In this document: piece by piece, positions 9,149 to 18,940 of the stretch
How positions within the stretch are numbered: position 1 is the first letter of the stretch
How the letters are laid out: each line of letters starts with the position of its first letter
DNA from: DATHTC01 sp963746805
GTDB lineage: Bacteria; Actinomycetota; Thermoleophilia; Gaiellales; Gaiellaceae
NCBI GenBank assembly: GCA_963746805.1
Contig: CAVVCQ010000007.1
Span: 1-64,000 of the forward strand
Direction: 5' to 3'
DNA length: 64,000 bases
The notes under the pieces: model-generated
Database searches by the model: none
Seen by the model: the letters and a program-made list of their open reading frames with translations, nothing else
What the model was told of the DNA's origin: nothing
Position numbers and translations under genes: made by a program

Positions 9149-10090
9149 GTGCCCACCTCGGTCGTCACCGGCGGCGCAGGCTTCCTCGGCTCCCACCTCT
9201 GCGATTACCTCCTCGCCCAGGGCGAGCGGGTCATCTGCGTGGACAACCTGGAGACGGGGTCGCTGCAGAACGTCGAGCACCTCCGCGGCGACCGGTTCGA
9301 CTTCGTCAACCACGACCTGACGAACCACCTCGAGGTCGACGAGCCCGTCGACTTCGTCTACCACCTCGCCTCGCCCGCGTCCCCGATCGACTACCTGCGC
9401 CTGCCGCTGCAGACGCTGAAGGTCGGCTCGTACGGGACGCACAACGCGCTCGGGCTCGCCAAGTGGAAGCGCGCCCGCTTCCTGATCGCCTCGACCTCCG
9501 AGGTCTACGGCGACCCGCAGGTGCACCCGCAGCAGGAGACCTACTGGGGGAACGTCAACCCGATCGGCCCGCGCGGGGTCTACGACGAGGCGAAGCGCTA
9601 CGCGGAGGCGCTGACGATGGCCTACCACCGCCAGCAGGGCGTGGACACGGCGATCGTGCGGATCTTCAACACGTACGGACCGAGGATGCGGCCGCACGAC
9701 GGTCGCGCGATCCCGACGTTCATGCGCCAGGCGCTCGCGAACGAGCCGCTCACCGTGTTCGGCGACGGCTCGCAGACGCGCAGCTTCTGCTACGTGGACG
9801 ACCTGATCCGCGGCCTGCACCTGCTGGCCCGGTCGGGGGAGCACCTGCCGGTGAACATCGGCAACCCGAACGAGTTCACGCTGCTCGACCTCGCCAGGAC
9901 GGTGATCAAGGTCACCGGCTCGAGCAGCGAGATCGTCTTCGAGGCGCTCCCCGTCGACGACCCGCAGGTGCGTCAGCCCGACATCACGCGGGCGACGCAG
10001 ATCCTCGGCTGGAAGCCGGAAATCGACCTCGAGGACGGCCTGAAGCGGATGCTCTCCTCGAGCGGGAAGGAGTCAACGCTTGCCGTCTAA
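9149..10090 (+). CDS. UDP-glucuronate decarboxylase-like SDR (UDP-xylose synthase)
   Basis: Protein of 313 residues. SVVTGGAGFLGSHLCDYLL binds NAD. HLASPASPIDYLRLPLQTLK is the strongly diagnostic segment of UDP-xylose synthases, and RFLIASTSEVYGDPQVHPQQ, YDEAKRYAE (catalytic Tyr/Lys) and RIFNTYGPRMRPHDGR continue the match. The family oxidises UDP-glucuronate at C4, decarboxylates C6 and re-reduces, giving UDP-xylose; some members keep the 4-keto sugar. The cytosolic product would feed the glycosyltransferases of this region. The GTG start is set by a TACGAT box 7 nt upstream. The 3' end overlaps the TTG start of the secreted glycoside hydrolase by 11 bp, so the two are coupled. Confidence 0.85.
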   Translation: MPTSVVTGGAGFLGSHLCDYLLAQGERVICVDNLETGSLQNVEHLRGDRFDFVNHDLTNHLEVDEPVDFVYHLASPASPIDYLRLPLQTLKVGSYGTHNALGLAKWKRARFLIASTSEVYGDPQVHPQQETYWGNVNPIGPRGVYDEAKRYAEALTMAYHRQQGVDTAIVRIFNTYGPRMRPHDGRAIPTFMRQALANEPLTVFGDGSQTRSFCYVDDLIRGLHLLARSGEHLPVNIGNPNEFTLLDLARTVIKVTGSSSEIVFEALPVDDPQVRQPDITRATQILGWKPEIDLEDGLKRMLSSSGKESTLAV

Positions 10091-11231
10091 GCGCATCGCC
10101 CTCCTGGGGGTCCTCGCCGCGATCGCCTGTGCGGTCACGGCCTCGACCGCCAGCGCGTCGCCCTCGATGATGAAGGGGATCTACGACGACGCCAACCTGC
10201 TGACGGGGGACCCGGACCAGAACTACGCCATCCTCGGTGACCTCCGCACGAAGGTCGTCCGGATGAACCTCCACTGGGGCGGGCCGCTCGGCGTCGCCGG
10301 CGTCGACCCGACCGTGCGGCCGACCGACCCGAACGACGGGCAGTACGACTGGAGCCTCTACGACCGCGCGGTCACGTACGCGACGCAGTACGGGATCCAG
10401 GTCGTGTTCTCGATCGTCGGCACGCCCGCCTGGGCGAACAACGGCCGGGGCCTCCGCGTCGCGCCGACGAACATGAGCAACCTCCGCGACTTCGCCTACG
10501 CCGCCGCGAAGCGCTACAGCGGCTCGCTTCCAGCGTCCGCAGGACGGCCGCTTCCTCCCGACGGTGCAGCTACTGGCTCGCCTGGAACGAGCCGAACAAC
10601 CCGATCTGGCTCTCGCCGCAGGCCACGCGCGGCCGCTTCGTCAGCGCCGCAGACCTACGCGAAGATCTGCAACGCGGTCGTCACGGGCGTCAAGGTTGAC
10701 GCTGATCGCGCGGCGAGAAGGTCGGCTGCGGCGTGACGGCGCCGCGCGGGAACAACAACCCGCGCTCGTCGCGCCCGTCGGTGACGCCGCTCGCGTTCCT
10801 GCGCGGGATGAAGCGCTACGGCGCGAAGGGCTTCGACGCCTACGCGCACCACCCGTACTACGGCCGACCCTCGGAGACGCCGAGCGACGCCGCCGAAGCC
10901 GGCAGGACGACGACGTCCGTGACGCTCGGGAACATCGACATCCTCGACCGGGAGCTGCGCAAGCTCTACGGCAACCGGATGCGGATGTGGATCACCGAGT
11001 ACGGCTACCAGACCCCGCCCGACCGGGCCTTCGGCGTGACTCGTACGCGAAGCAGGCCACGTACCTGCGCCAGGCGTAGACGAAGGCGAAGCGCCACCCG
11101 CGGATCGACATGTTCATCTGGTTCATGCTCAAGGACGACACGAACCTCGCCCGTCGGCTGGCAGTCGGGGCTGTTCACGTCGCGCGGGCGGAAGAAGCCC
11201 GCGCTTCACGACCTTCCGCGCGCTGCGCTAG
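10080..11231 (+). CDS. Secreted cellulase-fold glycoside hydrolase (GH5/GH39-like, frameshifted)
   Basis: TTG start at 10080 with a good ribosome site (GGAAGGAG, 10065-10072). A signal peptide follows (KRIALLGVLAAIACAVTA, then STASA). The (beta/alpha)8 hallmarks are visible: WNEPN (acid/base Glu; frame recovered near 10575) and WITEYGYQT with the nucleophile Glu (10988-11014). VVFSIVGTPAWANN and AYAHHPYY are typical loop motifs of clan A hydrolases. Substrate cannot be named; the coupled UDP-xylose-synthase-like gene suggests self-glycan trimming or a xylose-containing polymer, which is inference. Frame shifts occur near 10530, 10570, 10640, 10700, 10890, 11040 and 11155. The last frame reads SGLFTSRGRKKPA and ends at TAG 11229-11231. 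Confidence 0.7.
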
Positions 11232-11251
11232 GACGCGGCAGCCCGACCGGC

Positions 11252-12408
11252 TCAGCGCGTCGCGAGCAGCTCGCGGTAGAGCCGGTCGACGTCGTCCACG
11301 AGCCGGACGACCGCGTAGCGCTCGCAGGACGCGCTCGCGGCCGGCCTCGCCCATCCGCGTCCGCAGCGCCTCGGGTCGGCCGCGAGAACGGCGAGCCGCT
11401 CGGCGAGCGCGTCGACGTCGCCCGACCTCGACGAGGAACCCGTCGACGCCGTCGCGCACGACGTCGGAGACGCCGCCGACGTCGGTCGCGACGACGGGCC
11501 GGCCGCGCCGCGAGCGCCTCGATCACGCTCACCGGCGTGCCCTCGTTCGCCGACGGGAGGACGAGCGCGTCGAAGGCGGCGTACCAGTCCGCGACCGCGT
11601 CCTGGTAGCCGAGCGAGAGGAGGTGGCGCGCGATGCCGAGCTCGTAGGCGCGCTCCTCCAGGCCGGTGCGGTCGGGGCCGTCGCCGACCAGGCACAGCGC
11701 CGCGTCGACGCCGCGCTCGCGGAGCTCCTTGAACGCGAGCAGCACGTCGTCCGTGCGCTTGACGGCGGTCATCCGGCCGATCCAGCCGACGACGAAGCGG
11801 TCGTCCGGGACGCCGAGCAGCCGCCGTGTCCGCGCGCGGGCGCCGCCGTCGCCGCCGACCCGCTCCTCGAGCTCGATCCCGAGGCGGACGACGACGAACC
11901 GCTCCGGCGGCGCGACGCCGAGCCCGACGAGGTCGTCGCGCACCTGCGGGCTCACGGCGACGAGCGCGTCGGTGCCGCGGGCGAGCAGGCGCTCGAGCAG
12001 CCGGAAGCCGCTCTCCTGCAGCGGGCCGAAGTAGCCGCGCAGGACGTGGCCGTGGAACGTGTGGACGACGATCGGCCGCGGCGCGACGCCCGGCGAGGAG
12101 CACGGCGACCCGGCCGACCGCTCCGGCCTTCGCGGTGTGCGTGTGCAGGATGTGCGGGCGCAGCGCGCCGGATCAGCCCGCGAGCCGGAACGCGGCGACC
12201 GGGTCGCGGAGCGGCGAGATCTCGCGGTGCAGCTGCGAGACGGCGAGCGACCTCGACGCCGAGCCCCTCGGCGACGAACGCCATCGACTCCTCGCCGCGG
12301 GCGAGCTCGCCCGCGACGAGCGTCGTCTCGTAGCCGCGCTCCTGCGAGCCCGGCGGAGAGGTAGGCGACGTGCAGCGCCGGCCCGCCCATGTTGAGGCGG
12401 GCGATCAC
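11252..12408 (-). CDS. GT4 glycosyltransferase (frameshifted)
   Basis: GT-B fold retaining glycosyltransferase. N-terminal donor/acceptor lobe motif IARLNMGGPALHVAYLS, then HTFHGHVLRGYFGPLQE. C-terminal lobe: GWIGRMTAVKRTDDVLLAFK, ALCLVGDGPDRTGLEERAYE and the E-x7-E motif in SANEGTPVSVIEALA. About five frame shifts (near 12350, 12265, 12165, 12095, 11505 and 11420) break it. I give the GTG at 12408 as start, but upstream codons LRPIRVLR belong to the protein by family comparison. They begin at a CTG at 12432 that overlaps the previous stop (CTGA), so a CTG start is possible. Cytoplasmic membrane-associated sugar transfer to a lipid-linked glycan is the likely role. Confidence 0.75.
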
Positions 12409-12428
12409 GCGGAGGACGCGGATCGGTC

Positions 12429-13366
12429 TCAGCCAAGGAGGGTGTCCGCCGTGCGCCGGAGGCCGTCCTCGAGGCCGATCGTCGGGTGCCAGCCGAGCAC
12501 CTCGCGCGCGGCCTCGATCGTCCGCCCACGAGTCGCGGATGTCGCCGGGACGCGGCGGCTCGTAGCGCTTCTCGACGGGCTTCCCGAGGAGCGCCAGATC
12601 GTCTCGGCGAGCTGTGTCGACGGTCGCGGGCGAGCCGGCGGCGACGTTGAAGATGCGGCCGTTGGCGCCCTCGGCCGTCGGCGGCGCGCAGCTTCGCGTC
12701 GACGACGTTGTCGACGTAGGTGAAGTCGCGCGACTGGCCGCCGTCGCCGAAGATCGTCACCGGCTCGCCGCGCGCGATCGCGGTGAGGAACAGCGGCACG
12801 ACCGCGGCGTACTGCGAGAGCGGGTTCTGGCGCGGCCCGAAGACGTTGAAGTAGCGCAGCACGACGGTCTCGAACGAGTCGTAGACGCGACTGAACGAGA
12901 CGCAGTAGCGCTCGGCCGCCAGCTTTGCGACGCCGTAGGGCGAGATCGGGTCGACCGGCCCGTCCTCGCGCGCCGGGAGCTCGATCGCCGAGCCGTAGAC
13001 GGACGACGACGAGGCGAAGACGACGCGCCGGATGCCCTCGTCGCGCGCCGCGAGCAGGACGTTCAGCGTTCCCTCGACGTTGACGGCGCTCGTCGTCAGC
13101 GGGTCCTGCACCGAGCGGGGGACGGAGCCGAGCGCGCCGAGGTGGAAGACGACCTCGACCCCGCGGACCGCGTTGTGGACGCGCTCGTAGGAGCGGAGCT
13201 CGCCCTCGACGACCTCCACGTCGTCCGCGACGCCGTCGAGGTTCGTCCGGCTGCCGGTGGCGAAGTTGTCGAGCACGCGGACCTCGTCGCCGTGCGCGAG
13301 CAGGCCCCGGACGAGGTTCGAGCCGATGAAGCCGCCGCCGCCGGTGACGAGCACCCTCCGTGCCAT
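12429..13366 (-). CDS. UDP-glucose 4-epimerase-like SDR (frameshifted near its 3' end)
   Basis: MARRVLVTGGGGFIGSNLVR is the NAD-binding N-terminus. VVFHLGALGSVPRSVQDPLT, VVFASSSSVYGSAIELPARE, SPYGVAKLAAERYC (catalytic Tyr/Lys) and LRYFNVFGPRQNPLSQYAAV follow, all typical of GalE-like epimerases acting on UDP-glucose/galactose or their N-acetyl forms. The first two thirds are in one frame; from about 12690 the frame changes, and the family tail LGWHPTIGLEDGLRRTADTL is read in another frame to the stop at 12429. The start overlaps the previous methyltransferase stop by one base. It is the middle gene of a minus-strand unit running from the polymerase to the GT4 gene. Confidence 0.8.
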
Positions 13367-14057
13367 CACGCGACGTCCGCGACGACGTGGTAGTTGGCGA
13401 AGATCGCGCCCGGCTGCGGCTCGCGGAGCGAGGGCACGCGCCGGTCGAGCGCCTCCGCGCCGGCGTTCAGGGCGGCGATCGCCGGCTTCGCGACGGCCGG
13501 GACGCCGAGTCGTTTCGCGAGCAGGTGGATGAACGTGCCGAGGAGCATGCCGACGCAGGCGGCGGTCCCGGCGCCCGGTTCGACGCGGACGGCGCTCCAG
13601 TCGGCGTTGTCGCGGAACAGGCGCTCGAGGCCGGTGTGCGTCCAGCGCCACAGGTCGTCGGGGGCCGGGTGGTAGACCTGGACGCCGTGCGTCGAGGCGA
13701 GGACGCGGCCGCCGGGCGCGGTGACGCGGCGCAGCTCGCGGACGGCCTGCGCGGGTCGGCGCAGTGCTCCAGCACCTGGTTGCAGAGGACGAGGTCGTAC
13801 GAGCCGTCCTCGACCGGGAGGTCCTCGACCGTGCCGACGAGGTCGGCGCCGGCGAGGTCGACGCCGACGTACTCGGCCGCGCAGCCCGCGAACAGGGGCT
13901 CGTACGGCTTCGGGCCGCTGCCGACGTCGAGGATGCGGACGCGGCCGCGCTCCTGCGCCGTCCGCTCGGCCTCGTCCCGCAGCCAGCGCACGAGCGGCGC
14001 GCGCACCGCGTACGTCGGCGAGGTGCGGCTCGGCGCGCGCTTGTCCTCGCCGCTCAC
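13366..14057 (-). CDS. Class I SAM-dependent methyltransferase
   Basis: The GTG at 14057 overlaps the previous stop (GTGA). RVRILDVGSGPKPYEPLFAG is SAM motif I, YVGVDLAGADLVGTVEDLPV carries the acidic ribose-binding position, and YDLVLCNQVLEHCADP is the motif typical of Methyltransf_11 enzymes. After a frame shift near 13755 the sequence continues as LRRVTAPGGRVLASTHGVQV, and a further shift near 13625 leads to the tail ending at 13366. The C-terminal part contains a hydrophobic stretch (CVGMLLGTFIHLLAKRLGVP) that may touch the membrane. Genes of this type beside O-antigen polymerases usually modify sugars or lipid-linked intermediates; the acceptor is unknown. Confidence 0.7.
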
Positions 14058-15373
14058 GCCCTCGCCTCCGCGGTCGCCGAGCCGGAGACGAGGAAGCCGA
14101 CGGCGAGCCACGTGAGCGCCGCGAGCGGCACCCCGGCGACGAGCCCCTGCGCGCCCCAGAGCCCGACGCAGAGGAGGAGCCACGCGAGGCCGATCACGCC
14201 CGGCGCCGTCGTCGTCGCCCGGCGCGCGAGCGCGAACGCAGCGGCGAGGAGCGCGACCAGCAGCGCGCCGCCGACGACGCCGAGGTCGGCGAGCGTCTGC
14301 AGGTAAAGGCTCTGCACGCCCCACTTGTTCTGGCGTCGAGGGGAAAGCCGACTCCGCCGCGGTCGGGAAGCGGTTGCGCGCGTCGTCGAGGTACGGCTCG
14401 AACGCCGCCGGCTCCTCCGAGCCGCGCAGGCCGACGCCGATCAGCGGGTGGTCGAGGAAGATGCGGCCGCCGATGTAGAGGAGCAGCGTGCGCTGCGAGT
14501 AGCTCTCGATCTGCGTCGTGTCCTCGTCGGTCGAGAGGAAGCGGAGGAAGTCCGTGAGCGTGTCCGAGCGCATCGCGAGCGTGCCGAGGGCGACGAGGGC
14601 CACGAGTGCGACCGCTGCCAGCGCGCGCCGGGTCGGATACGGGCGCAGGCGTCGGGCGAGCACGAGCAGACCGCCGACGCCGAGCACGAGTCCGAGTACG
14701 CCGGCGAGCGGCGCCGCGAGAGTCAGTCCGACCGCCCCGGCCGCGAGCGCGAGCCGTAGCACGCGGTCCTCGAGCACGAAGGCCGCGAGCCCGAGCAGGA
14801 GCGACGCCCCCGACAGCGCGGCGAAGTCGTGGTGTCCGAGGAAGGAGCGCTGCCGCCCCGGGTCGCTCGTGCCGAAGACGTCGACCCCGCGAGCTGCAGC
14901 AGCCCGACCGCGGTCGCGAGCGCGCTCCAGGCGACGAGCATCATTCCGAACACGCGAAGGTCCTCGCGCGTGCGGACGAGCAGCGCCGCCGCGGGGGCGA
15001 GGAGGGCGTACTCGACGAACTTCGCGGCCGTGACGACGTTCTCGGCGAACGGGTAGTCGTCGAGGACGAGCGGGCCGTAGAGCGCGCCGGCGACGACCCA
15101 GAGCGCGAGGCCCGCTGCGGCCATCCAGACCCAGCGCCCGGCGCGCAGCACCTCGAAGCCACGGGCGCGCCCGTCGGCGATCGCGGCGCCGACGACCAGG
15201 GCCACGGCGAGGTCGGAGAGGCGGACGTCGAGGGTCGTCGCGCCGAACGGGATCGACAGCGACGGCTGGTACTCCACATGGAGGAAGAGGAACGGGAGGG
15301 CCGCCGCCGCGACCGCCGCTCGCCGGGCCCCGAGCGGCGTCCGGAGAGCCGCTGTGAGCGGGCGGGTGGTCAC
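14054..15373 (-). CDS. O-antigen polymerase/ligase-like membrane protein (Wzy/WaaL family)
   Basis: Polytopic membrane protein of about 440 codons. Several hydrophobic helices (LSDLAVALVVGAAIADG, WVWMAAAGLALWVVAGALYG, ALAAVALVALVALGTLA) surround a large extracytoplasmic loop containing GGRIFLDHPLIGVGLRGSEE. The motif DHPLxGVGxG is the hallmark of the O-antigen ligase/polymerase superfamily, placed before the last helices. It would polymerise lipid-linked repeat units or ligate a finished glycan to an acceptor. Frame shifts lie near 14893 and 14335. The start is taken as the GTG at 15373 because a TATAGT box on the minus strand ends 9 nt before it; that box overlaps the -10 of the divergent flippase gene. 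Confidence 0.75.
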
Positions 15374-15382
15374 CGGTCGGCC

Positions 15383-15390
15383 ACTATACT
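15383..15390. promoter_or_regulatory. Bidirectional promoter with overlapping -10 boxes
   Basis: The 8-bp ACTATACT reads TATACT on the plus strand (15385-15390, 11 nt before ATG 15402) and TATAGT on the minus strand (15388-15383, 9 nt before GTG 15373). One near-symmetric element can therefore serve both the flippase and the polymerase genes. Confidence 0.6.
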
Positions 15391-15401
15391 CAGCCTCCGT
15401 C

Positions 15402-16682
15402 ATGGCCTCGCGGCTCAGCGTCCGCCGCTCGACGACGGCCGCGGGCATCTACGTCTCCGCGCTCCTGGGCTTCCTCGCGACGGTCGTCGCCGCGCGGATC
15501 CTCGGCGTCGACGACTTCGCGCTCTTCGCGATCGTGCTGGCGGCTGTGGGGCTGCTGCAGACGCTCCTCGACCTCACCGTCGAGGAGGCGCTGACGAAGT
15601 ACGGCTTCCGCTTCGTCACGGCCGGCGAGTGGGGGAAGCTGCGGCGCCTGTTCCGGCGCGCGCTCGTGGTGAAGCTCGCCGGCGCCGTCCTCGCCGGGCT
15701 CGCGCTGCTCCTGCTCGCCCCGTTCGCCGACGCGCTCTTCTCGGCCGAGGGCCTGGCCGTGCCGCTGGCCGTGGCGGCGCTGTTGCCGCTCGTCCAGGCG
15801 CCGGAGGGGCCTGCCGCGACGGCGCTGATCCTGCACGGCCGGACCGACATCCGCGGCGCGTTCCTCGCGCTCTCGATGGCGCTGCGCTTCGGGGGAATCG
15901 CGGTCGGCGCCTCGTTCGGGGTGACCGAGGCGGTGATCGGAATCGTGGTCGCCCAGGTCGTCGCCACCGCGTGCGTCGGGGCGGCGGGGTGGTTCGCGTT
16001 CCGCCGCTTCCCGAGCGCGCCCGAGACGCCGCTCGTCGAGGAGGGGCGGGAGCTCCGGAGCTTCGTCCTCAGCTCGAGCCTCGCCACTGGCGTCGTCTCG
16101 CTGCGCACGTCGCTCGCACCGCTCCTCCTCGGGGTCGTCGCACTGCCCGTCCAGGTGGGCCTGTTCCGCGCCGCGCTCATCCCGCAGCAGGGGTTCGGCA
16201 CCCTGTCCGCGCCCGTGCGGATGATCCTCCTCACCGAGCAGACGCAGCAGTGGGAGCGCGGCGAGCACCACCGCGTCTTCGCCGGCGTCCGCCGCTACAG
16301 CGCCGGCGCGGCCGCGCTGACGGCGGTCGTCGTCGTGCCGCTCTTCGTGTTCATGCCGGACCTGCTGCGGATCGTGCTCGGCTCGGACTTCGTGGCGGCC
16401 AGCGACGCGGCCCGGCTCGTGCTCGTCGCGGCGCTGCTCCAGTTCGTGTTCGGGTGGACGAAGTCGTTCCCGGTCACGATCGGGCGTCCGAACCTCCGCG
16501 TCCTCACGCACGGGCTCGAGACGCTGGTGCTCGTCCCGCTGACGCTCGCGTTCGGGGCCGCCTGGGGCGCGACCGGGGCCGCTGCTGCCCTGCTCGTCGC
16601 GACGGTCGTGTTCGTCGTCGCCTGGGCGCTCCTGTTCGTCCGCGTCCGGCGGGACGGCGTGACGGTGCCGGTGGCGCCGTGA
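15402..16682 (+). CDS. Wzx-like polysaccharide flippase (MOP superfamily)
   Basis: 426-residue polytopic protein with the regular helix pattern of oligosaccharide flippases. The N-terminus SVRRSTTAAGIYVSALLGFL and ATVVAARILGVDDFALFAIV is the typical first helix pair; a central segment carries LLGVVALPVQVGLFRAAL; and LLRIVLGSDFVAASDAARLV is the conserved loop before the last helices. It would move undecaprenyl-diphosphate-linked repeat units across the cytoplasmic membrane for the polymerase encoded divergently. The frame is intact. Start ATG 15402 is set by the TATACT box 11 nt upstream. The stop overlaps the GTG of the next GT4 gene. Confidence 0.85.
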   Translation: MASRLSVRRSTTAAGIYVSALLGFLATVVAARILGVDDFALFAIVLAAVGLLQTLLDLTVEEALTKYGFRFVTAGEWGKLRRLFRRALVVKLAGAVLAGLALLLLAPFADALFSAEGLAVPLAVAALLPLVQAPEGPAATALILHGRTDIRGAFLALSMALRFGGIAVGASFGVTEAVIGIVVAQVVATACVGAAGWFAFRRFPSAPETPLVEEGRELRSFVLSSSLATGVVSLRTSLAPLLLGVVALPVQVGLFRAALIPQQGFGTLSAPVRMILLTEQTQQWERGEHHRVFAGVRRYSAGAAALTAVVVVPLFVFMPDLLRIVLGSDFVAASDAARLVLVAALLQFVFGWTKSFPVTIGRPNLRVLTHGLETLVLVPLTLAFGAAWGATGAAAALLVATVVFVVAWALLFVRVRRDGVTVPVAP

Positions 16683-17828
16683 GGGTGCTGATCGTCAGCG
16701 GGATCTGGCCGCCCGACGTCGGCGGGCCGGCCATCGCACGCGCCCGAGGTGGCGGCGTTCCTCCGCTCGCAGCGGGCACGAGGTCGAGGTGGTGACCACG
16801 GCCGCGGCGGCGCCGGCCGCGAGAGGCCTACCCGGTGCGCTGGGTGTCCCGCTCGCTCCCTCCGGGCGTGCGGCACGCGCGCGGCGCGGCCGAGGTGGCC
16901 CGGCGGGCACGCGGCGCGGACGTCGTCTACACGACCGGGATGCTCGGCCGGAGCTCGGCCGGGGCCCGCCTCGCCCGGCGTCCGTACGTGCTGAAGCTGA
17001 CCGCCGATCCCGGCGTTCGAGCGGGCACGCCGGCGCGGGCTGGCGGCGGACGACGTCGACGCGTTCGCCTCGGCCGGCGGCCTCGTCCCCGCGGTGCTGC
17101 GCCGCGCCCGCGACGTGGCCGTCCGCGGCGCCGCGCACGTCGTCTGCCCGAGCGCCTGGCTGCGCGAGCGGGCGATCGGCTGGGGCGTCGAGCCGAGCCG
17201 CGTCACGGTCCTGCCGAACCCCTTCCCCCTCGACCGGGACGTCGACGAGCAGGAGTTAGTGGCTCTGAGCCACAAAGTCCGTCCGGCCGGCGGCAACGGC
17301 CGCTTCCTCGCGTTCGCGGGACGGTTGACGGCCCAGAAGTCGCTCGAGGTGGCGCTCGACGCCGTGGCCGCGGTCGACGGCGTCGAGCTGGTCGTCGCCG
17401 GCGACGGGCCCGAGCGCGAGCGGCTCGAGCGCCACGCCGCGGCGCGGGGCCTCGGCGCGCGCGTGCGGTTCCTCGGCGCCGCGCCGCGGGCCGACGTGCT
17501 CGCGCTCTTCCGCGCCGCCGACGCGACCGTCCTCTCCTCGGCCTGGGAGAACTTCCCGCACGGCGTCGTCGAGTCGCTCGCCGTCGGGACGCCCGTGCTG
17601 GCGACGCGCGCCGGCGGCGTGGCCGAGGTGGTGGAGGACGGCCGCAACGGGCTGCTCGTCGAGCCCGGCGACGCGGACGCGCTCGCCGCGGCGATCCGGC
17701 GCTACTTCGAGGACGACGACCTGCGGGCGCGGCTTCGCGCAGCCGCCGCGCCCTCGGTGGCCGACTACGCCCCAGAGCGGGTGTACGCGCGCCTCGAGGC
17801 GATCCTGCGCGACGCGGCCGCCGGCTGA
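16679..17828 (+). CDS. GT4 glycosyltransferase with an in-frame palindromic repeat (frameshifted at 5' end)
   Basis: GTG start at 16679 (GTGA overlap with the flippase) gives VRVLIVSGIWPPDVGGPA, the classical GT4 N-terminus. Frame shifts near 16738, 16775, 16825 and 17025 affect only the N-terminal lobe. From 17094 to the end one frame is open: FLAFAGRLTAQKSLEVALDA, LVVAGDGPERERLERHA and the donor-site motif WENFPHGVVESLAVGTP. Codons at 17255-17280 (ELVALSHKVRP) come from a 15-bp palindrome that also occurs at 24521 and 40485. It lies in the linker between the two lobes, between the PNPFPLDRDV segment and the C-terminal lobe, a place where an insertion should be tolerated. Confidence 0.8.
17252..17280 (+). 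repeat. Palindromic repeat family A, copy 1 (inside a coding sequence)
   Basis: The core GTGGCTCTGAGCCAC (17259-17273) is a perfect 7-bp inverted repeat around one base. Flanks GGAGTTA on the left and AAAGTCC on the right match the reverse complement of copy 3, with one base different. It is read in frame as part of the GT4 protein. Confidence 0.75.
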
Positions 17829-18940
17829 TGCGGGCACTCATGGTCGGCCGGACGCGGTACTCGCTGCCGCTCTCGGAGGCGCTCGGGCGGAAGTTCGACG
17901 CGCTGCAGGAGCACTTCGACCTCCGCGTCCTCGGCAGCGCCGCGCCGGGCTCGCCGACGCACGACGCGACCTTCGAGCTCGTTCCCCCGGCACGGCCGCG
18001 CGTCCTCGACGGGCCGCTCTTCTACGCCCTCCTCCCGTTCCGGATCGCGGGCCTGCTCCGCGGCTTCCGGCCGCAGATCGTGTTCGCCCAGAGCCCGTTC
18101 GAGGGTGCCGCGGCGCTGCTCGCCCGGCGGCTGGCGCGCGTCCCGACGAAGGTCGTGGTCGAGCTCCACGGCGACTGGCGGGCTTCGACGCGGCTCTACG
18201 GCTCGACGGCGCGCGGCCTGCTCGGCGCGCTCGGCGACCGGATCGCGGCGCGGGCCGTCCGCCGCGCCGACGCCGTACGGGCGCTGTCGGGCTTCACCGT
18301 CCGGCTCGCGCAGGATCTCGGTGTCGAGCCCACGGCCACCTTCACCACCTACTCCGACCTCTCGGCCTTCACCGCGTCGCCCCCTGCGCCGCTGCCGGAG
18401 CGGCCGACCGCGCTCTTCGTCGGCGTGCTCGAGCGCTACAAGAACGTCGACGGGATCGCCGCCGCCTGGCGGCTGGCAGCGCCCCTGGTGCCGGACGCGC
18501 AGCTTCGCCTCGTCGGCCGCGGCCTGCACGGACCGCTCGTCGAGCGGCTCGTCGCCGACCTGCCCGGGCAGACGAGCTGGACACCGGCGCTGACCGCGCC
18601 CGAGGTCGTGCAGGCGCTGGACGAGGCGACGCTGCTGCTGCTCCCGTCGCGCTCGGAGGGGACGCCGCGCGTGATCATCGAGGCCTTCGCCCGCGGCCGG
18701 GCCGTGATCGCGGGGCGCCGGGGCGGGATGCCGGACCTCGTTCGCGACGACGTCGAGGGCTACCTCGTCGAGCCGGACGACGTCGACGGGATCGCCGACG
18801 CGATCGTGCGCGTCCTCGGCGACCCCGAGCTGGCGCGGCGGTTGGGGGAGGCGGCCGCCGAGCGCGCCGGGGAGTGGACATACGACGCGGCCGAGTACGG
18901 TCGCCGGATGCGCGACCTCGCCGACCGGGTCGCCGGATGA
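17828..18940 (+). CDS. GT4 glycosyltransferase
   Basis: 370 residues in a single intact frame. ATG 17828 shares one base with the previous stop. N-terminal lobe: MRALMVGRTRYSLPLSEALG, then FRPQIVFAQSPFEGAAALLA. C-terminal lobe: ALFVGVLERYKNVDGIAAAW, LRLVGRGLHGPLVERL and the E-x7-E motif in SRSEGTPRVIIEAFARG, which contacts the nucleotide-sugar. It is a retaining GT-B enzyme acting on the cytoplasmic face; donor and acceptor are not predictable. It belongs to a run of four GT4 genes joined by 1-4 bp overlaps, which suggests successive sugar additions to one repeat unit. Confidence 0.85.
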   Translation: MRALMVGRTRYSLPLSEALGRKFDALQEHFDLRVLGSAAPGSPTHDATFELVPPARPRVLDGPLFYALLPFRIAGLLRGFRPQIVFAQSPFEGAAALLARRLARVPTKVVVELHGDWRASTRLYGSTARGLLGALGDRIAARAVRRADAVRALSGFTVRLAQDLGVEPTATFTTYSDLSAFTASPPAPLPERPTALFVGVLERYKNVDGIAAAWRLAAPLVPDAQLRLVGRGLHGPLVERLVADLPGQTSWTPALTAPEVVQALDEATLLLLPSRSEGTPRVIIEAFARGRAVIAGRRGGMPDLVRDDVEGYLVEPDDVDGIADAIVRVLGDPELARRLGEAAAERAGEWTYDAAEYGRRMRDLADRVAG

